DNA of 64,000 nucleotides, from positions 248,001 to 312,000 of the forward strand of contig JACKBL010000001.1 in the NCBI GenBank assembly GCA_020634515.1. The letters run 5' to 3'. Position 1 is the first letter of the stretch, and every line of letters begins with the position of its first letter. Shown here piece after piece: positions 9,307-18,624 of the stretch. The position numbers and the translations under genes were made by a program. This stretch comes from Ardenticatenales bacterium. Its GTDB lineage: Bacteria; Chloroflexota; Anaerolineae; Promineifilales; Promineifilaceae. The notes beneath the pieces were generated by a model. That model ran no database searches. It was not told where the DNA came from and saw only the letters and a program-made list of their open reading frames with translations.

Positions 9307-9410
9307 GGTGGCTGTCCGCAATTAAGTTAGCGGAAATGCGCGGACAGCGGCTGTCCATGATAGCTTGTCAGTAACGGTCCGTAAAAAGGGTGAAGTTGTA
9401 TTCGGACGGT
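9307..9410. repeat. Dispersed repeat D, short copy (one internal unit)
   Basis: These 104 bases match, as the reverse complement, the repeat at 37841-38007. The shared order is GTGGCTGTCCGCAATTAA, a GCGGAAATGCGCGGACA block, one 16-base unit (GGCTGTCCATGATAGC), then GTAACGGTCCGTAAAA and CGGACGGT. The other copy has five such units. It sits between the convergent ends of the UbiB-like gene and lspA. Confidence 0.8.
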
Positions 9411-9423
9411 TAATTGGTAGCCA

Positions 9424-9452
9424 TCGTGGTGCGCCCCGCTCATGGGGGACGC
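9424..9452. repeat. Dispersed short repeat E (copy 1)
   Basis: A 29-base sequence built around GCGCCCCGCTCATGGGG. It recurs inverted at 39926-39954 with one mismatch. It holds a small hairpin (CCCC, loop, GGGG) and lies directly after the lspA stop, next to repeat D. Confidence 0.6.
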
Positions 9453-9453
9453 T

Positions 9454-9975
9454 TCAATTTTCTGCGGCTTGTCCCCCCTCTGTTTTTCGCCGCCGGGTTT
9501 CCTTGATCTGCTCCCATAGCATCCCCAGCAGCAGCACAATCACGCCCAGGTTGATGCACACGTCGGCCACGTTAAAAATGCCCACGCGCAAGCGCAGTTG
9601 CACGAAGTCGAGGACCTCTCCCGTGGTGATGCGGTCCCATAAATTGCCGGCAGCCCCACCCACAAACAGCGCCAATCCCAACCGCTCCACCCAGAGCGCC
9701 CGCGGCGTGCGCCACAAATAAAACAGTGCCGCCGCCAGCACCAGCACCGACAACCAGCCCACGACCACGCCCACCCCCGGAAACCAGCCAAACGCCACCC
9801 CCCGATTATACGTCTCCCGCAGCGTCACCCACGCATTCAGGCGCGTATCGCCGTGTGCGGCGAAAAAATCCGCCATCCACCTTTTCGCCAGACGGTCCGC
9901 CACAAACGTCGCCACGATCAACCCATACGGCCAGATAGCTCCCCACCATCCCCTCGTGGATTCATTCTTCTCCAT
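9454..9975 (-). CDS. lspA: Lipoprotein signal peptidase (signal peptidase II)
   Basis: A 173-residue four-helix membrane aspartyl protease that cleaves prolipoproteins ahead of the lipidated Cys. The two catalytic regions are present: GGAAGNLWDRI with the first Asp, and FNVADVCIN with the second. VADRLAKRW in helix 1 and ETYNRGVAFG are also typical. In-frame ATGs occur at 9996 and 9990. 9975 is chosen because AAGG lies 8 bases upstream and it gives the normal N-terminus. It overlaps the end of the upstream gene by 14 bases, so the two are translationally coupled. Substrates in this window include the cytochrome lipoprotein at 2706. Confidence 0.92.
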   Translation of the reverse strand: MEKNESTRGWWGAIWPYGLIVATFVADRLAKRWMADFFAAHGDTRLNAWVTLRETYNRGVAFGWFPGVGVVVGWLSVLVLAAALFYLWRTPRALWVERLGLALFVGGAAGNLWDRITTGEVLDFVQLRLRVGIFNVADVCINLGVIVLLLGMLWEQIKETRRRKTEGGQAAEN

Positions 9976-10324
9976 CAGGTTCGCCTTCATCCTCATCCGC
10001 GACGGCGGGGACGGGTGGATGTAGCCACGCCAGATAGTCCGCTTCCGTCACGTATTGGCCGCCGCCGATTTCCGCGCTCACCACTTCGTACTGGCGATTG
10101 AAGGTGACAACCGTCTGCATACGGCGAAAACAGCGGCTGTCCACAATCGTTTTGTGCCATTGGTAGCCGTTGTCCGCCTGCTGCAAATCGTACTGCTTGT
10201 CCGCGCGCACGCGCACAATCGCGCCGCAGTTGTCGCAGCGAGCATACAGGTAGATGCCTTGCGTATCCCCTTGCGCTGCTTCTTTTTTGTCGTCGCCGCC
10301 AAAAAGCCGTTTCAAGAACCCCAT
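9962..10324 (-). CDS. Small conserved-looking protein with a CxxC pair, function unknown
   Basis: A 120-residue soluble protein. It begins with an amphipathic basic segment (MGFLKRLFGG), has one CDNCG pair near residue 30 and a C-terminal acidic tail (DEDEGEPDGEE). The middle (RVRADKQYDLQ ... YQWHKTIVDSRCFRRM) looks like a compact mixed alpha/beta domain. I do not recognise the family. The overlap with lspA suggests co-transcription, but that alone says little about its role. The single CxxC could bind metal only with a third and fourth ligand from elsewhere. Confidence 0.7.
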   Translation of the reverse strand: MGFLKRLFGGDDKKEAAQGDTQGIYLYARCDNCGAIVRVRADKQYDLQQADNGYQWHKTIVDSRCFRRMQTVVTFNRQYEVVSAEIGGGQYVTEADYLAWLHPPVPAVADEDEGEPDGEE

Positions 10325-10909
10325 TATTGCCTCCGAATTCGTAACTGTTCAGCCTCCGGGGTACATGGTCCGACAGACCTTCCCGGAAGGTAACTACTAA
10401 CGCTCTCTGGAGATTGGACCAATTTCACCAGAGAAAATTGGTCCAATCTGGCTTAGCAGTTACCCCGGAAGCACAATTTCAGACCCAAAGGGTCTTGTTA
10501 TTCGCGTCATTTAGCATCAAAATAGCTTCCGGGAAGATGGTGGTGCATAGTACCTGAATTATTCTAAGGGACGGAACTTAAACAAGACAACGAAGTTGTT
10601 TCCTTCCCGTTCCTGCAACCTGACGATGCAATTCCGTACTTTATTTCATCGTCAGTCCTGACCAGATGTGGCGAGTTGTGGGAGATTATGCCGGCACGCA
10701 TCACCACACCTCGCCCATTCATCCCCCCCGCAACAACGCCACGCCAGTATAGTCCCCCGGACCGTGATTTGCCAGAAAACGCGGACGCGAACCGGCGCGG
10801 AACCCATTGGGACCAACGGGCTGATTTCGTCGCCGGCCACGCCAACCGAAAACAGGCGTATCAGGTATAATTCCGCTCATATCTAAATCGTCGTCATGCC
10901 GGTCCGCTC
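10325..10909. other. 585-base intergenic region between divergent genes
   Basis: No gene I can support. It contains repeat C (10390-10463), a second CTTCCGGGAAG core at 10516, a TGCCGGCA site at 10689-10696 with a very clear G-rich to C-rich switch, and a TATAAT box at 10866-10871 that may serve the gene starting at 10910. Short open frames here show no recognisable protein. Confidence 0.55.
10390..10463. repeat. Dispersed hairpin repeat C (copy 1)
   Basis: A palindromic element: GTAACTACTAACG, then GGAGATTGGACCAATTT, loop CACCAGAG, AAAATTGGTCCAATCT, and GCTTAGCAGTTAC. The inner arms (AGATTGGACCAATTT / AAATTGGTCCAATCT) are perfectly complementary. A second copy with a 19-base insertion is at 23694-23786. 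Both are flanked by CTTCC/GGAAG sequence. Confidence 0.8.
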
Positions 10910-13108
10910 ATGAATCTGACGCAGCAGTTCCTCCTCCTGTCCATCATCCCCGCCGCTTTCGTCGCGCTCCTCCTGTATGGGCGGCGCGCCACCGCGCGTA
11001 CGCGCCGACCCGCCGCACGGCCGTGGGCGCTGACCCTGGTTCTGTCCGCCTTCTGGAGCAGCACTTTGCTCAGTTATTTTGGCGGGGCCACCCTTCCGCT
11101 AACGGCGGCCTTCACCTGGCGCGTCGTAGGCGCGTATGCCCTGAGCCTATCCGGTTTGGGACTGCTGCTGACGACGCTGGCGCTGCTGGAAACGCCCTGG
11201 CGCGGCCGGTTGTGGTTGATCATCGCCAGCGGCGCGCTCTGGCTGGCCGCCGTCGGCCTGGACCCGGCCATCTGGTCGTACCATCTATCCACGATCTTCT
11301 TTCGCTGGGGCAGCGGCGGCTACTATTGGCGACATTTCGATATGTGGGCGGGAGTGTGGGTGTTGAGCGGGCTTGTGCCGGCATTTTCCGCCTGGCTTAT
11401 CAACCTCCGCTTCGCCCGCCACCTGCCCCAATCCCAATCTCGCACCCAGATCACCTACTGGCTCCTCGCCCTCACCCTCTTCCTCCTCGCCCTCCTCCCC
11501 GCCTGCGCCCGCCTCCCCGGCCAACCCGGGCTGCCCCAACTCGGCGCACTCATCTGGCTCCTCGCCGCCCTCCTCGGAACCCTCACCCTGACCCACACCC
11601 CCCTGCCAGAAATCCGCCTCAGCGGCCGCCAGATCGTCGCCCTTCTCATCGACGCCGCCGTTATCTTCATCATCGCCCTCCTCGGTCTCTGGTTCCTCAG
11701 CCAGCAGGTCGGCAGCCTCTCCCTGCGCGGTCAACTGCTGACCGCCGGCCTGTTTGCCCTCCTCATTTTGCTGGGGCTGCGCCTGGTGCAGCAAATGCGG
11801 CGGCGCTGGTTCCATCCCCTCCTCAACGACCATTCCCCGCCCCTCGCCGCCACGGACGACCTCAGCGGCGCGCTCTTCGATCCCCCGGCGCTGGGTCGCT
11901 GGCTACTGTACGCTGTGCAAACAACCGTGCAAACCAAAGACGTCTGGCTCTACACCTGCGCGGATGGACCCGGCGGGCGTCTGCTGCTGCGCCCCCTGGT
12001 CGCCTCCGACGCGCAAACCATCCCCTCCCTCACTCTCCTCGCCGACAACCCGTTTGTCCAGCATCTACGCCAACAAGCCGCCCCCATCGTGCAATACGAC
12101 ATCGACACCGTCGGCGCATTTGCCGGCATGGACCCGGAAGAACGCCAACTTATTCGGGAACTCCAGCGCCACCTGTACATGCCCTTGCACGCCGGCTCCC
12201 GCCTGGTTGGACTGCTGGCCCTGGCCGCCAAAGACAGTCGCCGCCCCTACGACCGTTTCGACTACCTCAGCTTGCAAACACTTGCCAGCCAGGTGGCGCC
12301 ACTACTACAGCAAGCGCTCACCCAGGCCAGCCTCTACCAACTCGCCTATCACGCCTTCGCGCAGCACCACGCCGCCGCCCACACCGGCCGCTACCAGGCG
12401 CAGTGGCAGGCATTGCAACGCCAATTTTTCGATCTGATTCAGCCGGAGACACTGCGCCAACCCCTACAGCAAATTGACCAGAGCCTGCGACAGCGGCAGG
12501 AGCAGTTCCCCGATGAGGACATGGCTGCCACGCAGCGACAGGTCAACGAACTACGCCACACACTGGATGGCCTCATCGGCGCCAAAGTTCGCCTGGAACG
12601 CCTGATGGACTTTCAGTTTGCGCCCGTGCAGTTTGATCAGGTGCTGCGCGACGTCGTGAATGCCCTCACACCCATGGCCGCGGGGCGGCGCGTTCAGGTC
12701 ACGACCGAGATCGCCACCGCGCTCCCGCCCATTTATGGCGACCGCCAGCGATTGGCGGAGGCCGTGCGCGGCCTACTGCACAATGCCATCAAATTCAACC
12801 GTATTGGCGGGCAGGTCAACCTCCATTGCGCGCTGGAAACCAACGAGATCGCCCTGCACATCAGTGACACCGGCGTGGGCATTCCCCCCGACCGGCTGGA
12901 CGACCTCTGGGAAGGCTTCCAACGGACGACCGCGCCGCGCGTCACCAGGGTCAGCGGCAACGACCTGCAAATGGGCCTCCCCATCACCCGCTTCATCATC
13001 CTCAGCCACGGCGGGCGCATCACCGCCGTCAGCGAATACGGCAGCGGCAGCACCTTTTCCTCTTACTTGCCCATTATCTATTCTCTCCCACCCTCCGGGA
13101 AACTGTAG
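10910..13108 (+). CDS. Histidine-kinase-like membrane sensor with degenerate H-box
   Basis: A 732-residue protein with about seven to eight N-terminal membrane helices (1-300), a GAF-like region (about 330-490), a coiled segment and a C-terminal HATPase domain. The ATP-binding boxes are good: HNAIKFN (N box), ISDTGVGIPPDRL (G1), and MGLPITRFIILSHGG with GSGSTFSSYLP at the end. Where HELRTPL should be, the sequence reads QPETLRQPLQQI (about 518), so the phosphorylated His is missing. No response regulator lies next to it. It may signal by ATP binding only or act with a partner kinase. There is no clear Shine-Dalgarno. A TATAAT lies 38 bases upstream. Confidence 0.8.
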   Translation: MNLTQQFLLLSIIPAAFVALLLYGRRATARTRRPAARPWALTLVLSAFWSSTLLSYFGGATLPLTAAFTWRVVGAYALSLSGLGLLLTTLALLETPWRGRLWLIIASGALWLAAVGLDPAIWSYHLSTIFFRWGSGGYYWRHFDMWAGVWVLSGLVPAFSAWLINLRFARHLPQSQSRTQITYWLLALTLFLLALLPACARLPGQPGLPQLGALIWLLAALLGTLTLTHTPLPEIRLSGRQIVALLIDAAVIFIIALLGLWFLSQQVGSLSLRGQLLTAGLFALLILLGLRLVQQMRRRWFHPLLNDHSPPLAATDDLSGALFDPPALGRWLLYAVQTTVQTKDVWLYTCADGPGGRLLLRPLVASDAQTIPSLTLLADNPFVQHLRQQAAPIVQYDIDTVGAFAGMDPEERQLIRELQRHLYMPLHAGSRLVGLLALAAKDSRRPYDRFDYLSLQTLASQVAPLLQQALTQASLYQLAYHAFAQHHAAAHTGRYQAQWQALQRQFFDLIQPETLRQPLQQIDQSLRQRQEQFPDEDMAATQRQVNELRHTLDGLIGAKVRLERLMDFQFAPVQFDQVLRDVVNALTPMAAGRRVQVTTEIATALPPIYGDRQRLAEAVRGLLHNAIKFNRIGGQVNLHCALETNEIALHISDTGVGIPPDRLDDLWEGFQRTTAPRVTRVSGNDLQMGLPITRFIILSHGGRITAVSEYGSGSTFSSYLPIIYSLPPSGKL

Positions 13109-13249
13109 AAAATCGCCCCCCCTCCATCCGCCGCTTCCCCAAATCGGCCACTCCCCTCTGTAGTCCGATTTTCCAAATCGGACACCCCCAACATAACACC
13201 CATTGTCGTAACGTTTTCCGTTGCTCGTCAACTGTTGTAAACTACCATC
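13109..13249. promoter_or_regulatory. Short intergenic region with hairpin and -10-like box
   Basis: TCCGATTT-tcc-AAATCGGA (13165-13183) is a small hairpin related to the hairpins of repeat A. A TAAACT box at 13238-13243 ends six bases before the next ATG, so that gene may be transcribed without a leader. There is no clear -35 box. Confidence 0.35.
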
Positions 13250-16147
13250 ATGCGATTCGCCACGCCCGTTGCATTGCTTTTGCTGCTCACGCTCCCTTAC
13301 TTCTTCTGGTTGGGGCGGACGCGCGCGGCAGGACGCCGCGACTGGCGCGCGCCCGTGAGCCTGGGACTGCGCCTCTTGATCGTGTCGCTGCTGACGCTTT
13401 CCCTGGCCGGGGCGCAAACCGTACGCGCCGCCGATGAACTGGCGGTGGTTTTTCTGGTGGACGCCTCCGACTCCATTTCGCCAGAGCAGCAGGCACAGGC
13501 GGAAGCCTATGTGCGCCAGGCGATTGCGGGCATGAAGAGCAACGATCAGGCGGCGGTGGTGGTTTTTGGAGCGAATGCGCTGGTGGAACGCCCCATGAGC
13601 GGGCTGGCGGAGTTGGCCCCGGTTTCGTCCGTGCCGCGAAGTTTGCATACGGACCTGGCGGAGGCGATCCGCTTGGGGCTGGCGCTGTTTCCGGCGGGCG
13701 CGGCGCGGCGCATGGTGATTTTGAGCGATGGCGCGGCCACGAATGGGGACACGGCGGCGGCGGCGCGGGTGGCGGCAACGACGGGGGTGCAGATTGACGT
13801 GGTTCCGTTGACGCGCCCGGGGGATGTGCCTGAGGTGATGATCACGGGCGTGAACGCGCCGACGCGGGTGGTGGCGGGGGAGGGGTTTCGTCTGACGGTG
13901 ACGGTGGAGAGTACGGGGAATATGCCGGCATCTATCCGCATCCTGGCAAACGGCAGCATCATCTCGGAGCAGCCCGTCGAACTGCGTGCCGGCATCAACA
14001 ACTACAGCATCCGTCTGCAAGCCACCGCCCAGGAATTCGCCCGCTACACCGCCCAGATCGTCCCCACCCAGGACACCTACTACCAGAACAACCAGCTCGC
14101 CGCCTTCACCGAAATCGTGGGACCGCCGCGCGTCCTCCTCGTTGCCGCCGCTGCCGGTCAGGCGGACGACGGCAGCCCCATCCCCGACGAATCCCCCCAA
14201 CTACAACTGGCACTGGAAGCGGCAGGCCTGCTCGTGGACCGCGCCACCCCCGCCGAACTGCCCGCCGCCCTGGGCGAACTGAGCAACTATGCCAGCATCA
14301 TCCTCGTGGACGTGAATGCCAAAGAGCTATCGCCGCGCAAAATGGAGGCGCTGCAAACCTACGTGCGCGACCTGGGCGGCGGATTGGTGACCGTCGGCGG
14401 CCCCAGCAGCTACGGCATGGGCGGCTACTTCCGTACGCCTCTGGAAGAGACCCTGCCCCTGGAGATGCAAATCAAAGACCAGGAGCGGTTCCCTTCCGTG
14501 AGCATGGTCATCGTCATCGACCGCTCCGGCAGCATGGGCGCGCCCGAAGGGGGCGTGACCAAAATTCAACTGGCGGCGGAAGGCGCGGCCCGCGTGGTGC
14601 AGCTTCTCAACGACTTCGACGACATCACCATTATTCCCACGGACACGCGGCCCGATAACCCCATCGGCCCCGTCTCCGCCGCGGACAAAGAGAGCATCAT
14701 CGCCCGCATCCGTCAGATCGGCGCGGGGGGTGGCGGCATCTACGTGCGCACCGGCCTGGAAGCAGCGGCGCAGGCCCTCGCCAGCAGCAGCAACCAGGTC
14801 AAGCACGTGATCGTCCTGGCCGATGGCGGCGATTCGGAGCAGAAAGAGGGCGTGCCGGAACTGCTGGACGCGCTCACGGCAGGGGGGACAACGATCTCGT
14901 TCGTGAGCATTGGCAACGGGACTGACGTGCCCTGGCTGCAAGACATGGCGCAGCGGGGAAATGGACGGTTCCATTTTACCGACCGCGCCGCCAATTTGCC
15001 GCAGATTTTCACGCAGGAAACGACGTCTATCCAGCGCAGCTACCTGATTGAGGAACGTTTTTTCCCCACGCTGGTGACGCGCAGCCCGATCTTGCAGGGC
15101 ATTGCCGCTGTGCCGCCGCTGTACGGCTATGTGGGAACCAGCGCCAAAGGCGCGGCGCAGGTGATCCTGGAGACGCACATGGGGGACCCGCTGCTGGCAA
15201 GTTGGCAGTACGGACTGGGGCGGTCGGTGGCCTGGACGTCGGACGCGACGGGGCGCTGGGGCGTGGATTGGGTGCGCTGGGAGGGTTTTCCCACGTTTTG
15301 GGCGCAGGTGGTGCGCTGGACGATCTCGCAGGATCGGGAGAGCAACGTGGAGACGGTGGTGACGCTGGCTGGAGAGTCGGCGCGGCTGTTGGTGGATGCG
15401 CGGGACAGCGGCGGGGCGTTTCTGGATAACCTGGGGATGACGGCGAATGTGGTTGCGCCGGATGGCCGCACGCAGACGGTAACGCTGCCGCAGGTGGCTC
15501 CGGGGCGGTATGAGGGGGCGTTTGTGCCGGCAGAAGAGGGGGCGTATTTTGTGCGTGTTGCCGGCATCAGCGCCGACGAAGCCACCAACATTGGGCAGAC
15601 ATCCGGTTGGGTGCTGGGCTACTCCCCCGAATATCGCCAGGTCGAAGCCAACCCCGCCCTGCTGCAAGAAGTCGCCGCCCTCACCAATGGGCGGGACGCC
15701 GGCGAAGACCCGGCAATCGTGTTTAGCCACGACCTGCCCAGCGACCTGGCCGTGCGTCCCATCTGGCCCTGGCTGCTGCTGGCGGCGGTCGTGCTGTTGC
15801 CTTTCGATATTGCCGCGCGCCGCCTGGTGATCACGCGCCGAGACGTGGCCCGCGCCTGGGCGGCCACGGTGGGCCGCTACTGGCCGCAAGCCGCGCCCAG
15901 GCCACAGCGCAGCGAACAGGTGGCGCGCCTGTTCCAGGCGAAAGAGCGCGCCGGCACGCAGCCCACGGGAGAGCCGCCGCCGCCGGAAACGATCTCCCCG
16001 CCGCCGGGAATCATCTTGCCGCCAACGCCGCGCCAGGATGCCGGCGAGCCGCCGCCAGAGCCGGCCCCGCCGCGTGCGCCGGCTAGCGGCGGTTCGTTGG
16101 CGGCGCGCCTGCTGGAGAAGAAGCGAGAGCAGGAAGGGGAAAAATAA
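13250..16147 (+). CDS. Membrane protein with two vWA domains and a glutamine-amidotransferase-like domain
   Basis: 965 residues. Two N-terminal hydrophobic segments (about 1-60), a first vWA domain with MIDAS-like FLVDASDS (about 72), a Rossmann-like region around 285-400 (RVLLVAAAAG ... GGGLVTVGGPSSYG) that resembles class I amidotransferase folds without an evident catalytic triad, a second vWA with a full MIDAS DRSGSMG (about 425), a beta-rich part, one C-terminal helix (PWLLLAAVVLLPFDIAA, about 840) and a Pro-rich cytoplasmic tail. Such BatA-like proteins are common in Chloroflexota, and the function is unproven. Metal-dependent protein binding at the outer membrane face is likely. Confidence 0.85.
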   Translation: MRFATPVALLLLLTLPYFFWLGRTRAAGRRDWRAPVSLGLRLLIVSLLTLSLAGAQTVRAADELAVVFLVDASDSISPEQQAQAEAYVRQAIAGMKSNDQAAVVVFGANALVERPMSGLAELAPVSSVPRSLHTDLAEAIRLGLALFPAGAARRMVILSDGAATNGDTAAAARVAATTGVQIDVVPLTRPGDVPEVMITGVNAPTRVVAGEGFRLTVTVESTGNMPASIRILANGSIISEQPVELRAGINNYSIRLQATAQEFARYTAQIVPTQDTYYQNNQLAAFTEIVGPPRVLLVAAAAGQADDGSPIPDESPQLQLALEAAGLLVDRATPAELPAALGELSNYASIILVDVNAKELSPRKMEALQTYVRDLGGGLVTVGGPSSYGMGGYFRTPLEETLPLEMQIKDQERFPSVSMVIVIDRSGSMGAPEGGVTKIQLAAEGAARVVQLLNDFDDITIIPTDTRPDNPIGPVSAADKESIIARIRQIGAGGGGIYVRTGLEAAAQALASSSNQVKHVIVLADGGDSEQKEGVPELLDALTAGGTTISFVSIGNGTDVPWLQDMAQRGNGRFHFTDRAANLPQIFTQETTSIQRSYLIEERFFPTLVTRSPILQGIAAVPPLYGYVGTSAKGAAQVILETHMGDPLLASWQYGLGRSVAWTSDATGRWGVDWVRWEGFPTFWAQVVRWTISQDRESNVETVVTLAGESARLLVDARDSGGAFLDNLGMTANVVAPDGRTQTVTLPQVAPGRYEGAFVPAEEGAYFVRVAGISADEATNIGQTSGWVLGYSPEYRQVEANPALLQEVAALTNGRDAGEDPAIVFSHDLPSDLAVRPIWPWLLLAAVVLLPFDIAARRLVITRRDVARAWAATVGRYWPQAAPRPQRSEQVARLFQAKERAGTQPTGEPPPPETISPPPGIILPPTPRQDAGEPPPEPAPPRAPASGGSLAARLLEKKREQEGEK

Positions 16148-16173
16148 TAGCCAATTGGTGAGTGGGTGAACGG

Positions 16174-18258
16174 CTAATCATCAGTTTTCAGATGCAGGCA
16201 GTTGTGGAGAATGCCGGCATCTTCCGGGCGCACGAAAGCCGTAATTTTATCCCCTGCCAGAAACACCGTATTCCCATGAGGGATCAGCAACTGCCCATCC
16301 CGCCGAATCGACACCAGGACGCATTCTGCCGGCAGCGCCCCCGCGAAATCCCGCAACATTCGCCCCACCACCGGGTCATCCGGCCCCAAAACCACATCCA
16401 GGAACTCCAGTCCATCCAGGTTTTGCAGCGCCGCCTGCTGCGTCCGGTACTGTTTCTCCGCGCGCCGGTTTAGCCCCAATTTATAGGCGCGGATGATGTC
16501 CGCGCGGCGCACCAGTCCCAAAAGCTGGTACGGGTCCTCGCGGGCCACCACGGGCATTCGCCCCAGGCCGCGGACGCTCATGCGCTCCAGGGCATGCCCG
16601 ATGGACTCATCAGGATACGCCAGCAGCAGCCGCGGATAGGGCGTGGCGATTTCCGACACGTTCGCGCTCAGCGGCCGGTTACTCTGGATCGCTTTGTCCA
16701 GGTCGGAAACCGTAACCACGCCCCACAGTCGATTTTCCGTCGTGACCACGGGCAAACCGTGGATGTGCGTGCGGTCCAGCAGGCGAGCGAGGGTGGCCAG
16801 CGTTGTGTCCGGCGAAACCGTGTCAATCTGGCACGTCATCACCTCTTTCACCTGCACGCCGCGCAGCACGTCCTCGTCCCGGCCGCTGGTGAGACGAATA
16901 CCGCGTAGTTTTAGCTTCAGCGTGTAGATGGATTCGGTGAACAGGTGCTCCGCCAGCAGCGTGGAAAGCACGGTGGCCATCATCAACGGCAGAATGAGTT
17001 TATAGTCCCCGGACATCTCAAAGACGATGAGGACGGCGGTGATGGGAGCGCGGGCTGCTCCAGAAAAGACGGCGGCCATGCCCACAATGGCATACGCGCC
17101 CGGATTGGCGACGATGTCCGGCCAGAGGGCGTGCCCGATTGTGCCCACAATGCCGCCCAGAATCGCGCCCATGTAGAGGCTGGGGGCAAAGACGCCGCCG
17201 GAGTTGCCCGAACCGAGGGTGAAGGTGGTCGCCAGCAGCTTGGTTCCCAGCAGCACGACCATCAGGGTCAGGGGCAGGTTGAAATCTTCGGCGATGGCTT
17301 CGCCGATCAGGTGCAGGCCGGGACCGAGTACGTCCCGTCCGGGGAGGAGGAGGGCGACGAAGGCGGTGAGGAGCATGCCCAGGCCGGCTTTGAAGGTCAG
17401 GGGGATGCGCCATTTGTCGAAGATTTCTTCGGCGGCGTAGAGGAAGCGGATGAAGAGGACGGCGACGAAGGCGGCGAGGATGCCCAGGATGATGTAGAGG
17501 GGGATTTCGGCGAGGTGGTTGAGGGGATATGCCGGCACAATAAAAGCAGGCTGATTCGACAAGAAAAAACGGCTGATCACGCTGGCGGACACCGCGCTGA
17601 TCACCACCGCGCCAAAATAACGCACCGTAAAACGCCCCAGAATAATCTCCAGAGCAAAAATAGAGCCGGCAATTGGTGCGTTAAACGTGGCGGAGATACC
17701 CGCCGCCGCGCCGCAGGCCACCAGCGTGCGAATGCGCTCGTCGGAAAAATGGAGCACCTGCGCCAGTGTCGAGCCCAACGCCGACCCCACCTGCACAATG
17801 GGTCCCTCGCGCCCCGCCGAACCGCCCGCGCCAATCGTGATCGAAGAAGCCAGTACCTTGATCACCGCCACGCGCGGACGAATGCGCCCATCGCGCAGCG
17901 CCACCGCCTCCATCACCTCCGGCACGCCATGCCCCTTTGCCTCCCGCGCCCACCTATCCACGATGAACCCCACGACCAGGCCGGCCGCAACCATCACCAC
18001 CAGCAGCCCGGTCACGTCCCCTAGCTGCGTTTGTGTCCACTGCGCCAGATGGTTAATCTGGGCCAGTAGTTTAATGAATATCACCGCCCCCAGCCCGGTT
18101 CCCAGGCCAACGAGCATGGACGTGCCGATCAAGATGACCTCGGCGGGCGGGGCCCACTCCAGCGGCAGGCGCTGCAAAAGTGGTAGCAGACGTTCACCGA
18201 TAGTGGGAGAAATCTGTCGTTCGGGCGGGTTTTCCGTATCCGTCATAATGTTTTTCAT
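16174..18258 (-). CDS. ClC-type chloride channel/antiporter with CBS pair and RCK_C-like domain
   Basis: 694 residues. The ClC core (about 30-450) carries the selectivity signatures GSAGREGPIVQ, with the gating Glu that marks H+/Cl- exchangers, and GSGNSGGVFAPSLYMGA. Two CBS domains follow (about 470-590), then a TrkA-C/RCK_C-like domain (about 610-690, ending near GDKITAFVRPED). Added regulatory domains of this kind bind nucleotides or other small ligands. A second ATG (MTDTEN) four codons in is an equally possible start, as neither has a clear Shine-Dalgarno. It converges with the vWA gene, with stops 27 bases apart. Confidence 0.93.
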   Translation of the reverse strand: MKNIMTDTENPPERQISPTIGERLLPLLQRLPLEWAPPAEVILIGTSMLVGLGTGLGAVIFIKLLAQINHLAQWTQTQLGDVTGLLVVMVAAGLVVGFIVDRWAREAKGHGVPEVMEAVALRDGRIRPRVAVIKVLASSITIGAGGSAGREGPIVQVGSALGSTLAQVLHFSDERIRTLVACGAAAGISATFNAPIAGSIFALEIILGRFTVRYFGAVVISAVSASVISRFFLSNQPAFIVPAYPLNHLAEIPLYIILGILAAFVAVLFIRFLYAAEEIFDKWRIPLTFKAGLGMLLTAFVALLLPGRDVLGPGLHLIGEAIAEDFNLPLTLMVVLLGTKLLATTFTLGSGNSGGVFAPSLYMGAILGGIVGTIGHALWPDIVANPGAYAIVGMAAVFSGAARAPITAVLIVFEMSGDYKLILPLMMATVLSTLLAEHLFTESIYTLKLKLRGIRLTSGRDEDVLRGVQVKEVMTCQIDTVSPDTTLATLARLLDRTHIHGLPVVTTENRLWGVVTVSDLDKAIQSNRPLSANVSEIATPYPRLLLAYPDESIGHALERMSVRGLGRMPVVAREDPYQLLGLVRRADIIRAYKLGLNRRAEKQYRTQQAALQNLDGLEFLDVVLGPDDPVVGRMLRDFAGALPAECVLVSIRRDGQLLIPHGNTVFLAGDKITAFVRPEDAGILHNCLHLKTDD

Positions 18259-18624
18259 AATGGGGCATAAGGGGGCGCAACAGGCGTGTTCCCGTTTGGG
18301 TCAGCATAGAAATCACGCATGGCCAGACTCTTGCAACGGCGCAGGCCTGAAGGAAATTATGTCGGTAGTGTCGATCACCGTACGGCAAGTCAGCAGGACT
18401 GGCAATCCTCTGGCAGCGATGCGTCTGGATGGGATCGCGGGATTGCCTTTCTTTATTTACACAGGAGACTTCACCGGCTGCCGCCGACCACCATGAATGA
18501 AAATGATGTGCCATCGTAGCCCGATTTGGAAAATCGGGCGGGCGATTTGGAAAATCGCCCTACATTTTCGGAGGAGCTAATTGTGACATACAAGACGCCT
18601 TTTTCGCAAATGTTTGCCATTCTC
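18259..18624. other. Intergenic region holding repeat A
   Basis: No supported gene. The right half is repeat A (18463-18575). The repeat ends in a GGAGGA ribosome-binding-like sequence followed by GTG at 18584, but that frame soon runs antisense into the glycosyltransferase gene and shows no protein character. Confidence 0.5.
18463..18575 (+). repeat. Dispersed double-hairpin repeat A (copy 1)
   Basis: About 113 bases, nearly identical to 40075-40187. The shared order is AGGAGACTTCACCGGCTG, CGCCGACCACCATGAATG, GTAGCCCGATTT, then two hairpins (CCCGATTT / AAATCGGG and GGGCGATTT / AAATCGCCC), TACATTTTCG and a purine-rich GGAGGA end. In the other copy this end is the ribosome-binding site of a real gene. 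Confidence 0.85.

Noticed and set aside
10564..10845. 93-codon minus-strand open frame in the intergenic gap
   Set aside because: No ribosome-binding site, no hydrophobic core or motif. It spans a skew-flip site, which explains the open frame.
14327..15889. 520-codon open frame antisense to the vWA gene
   Set aside because: Composition is that of a shadow frame, and it has no motif.
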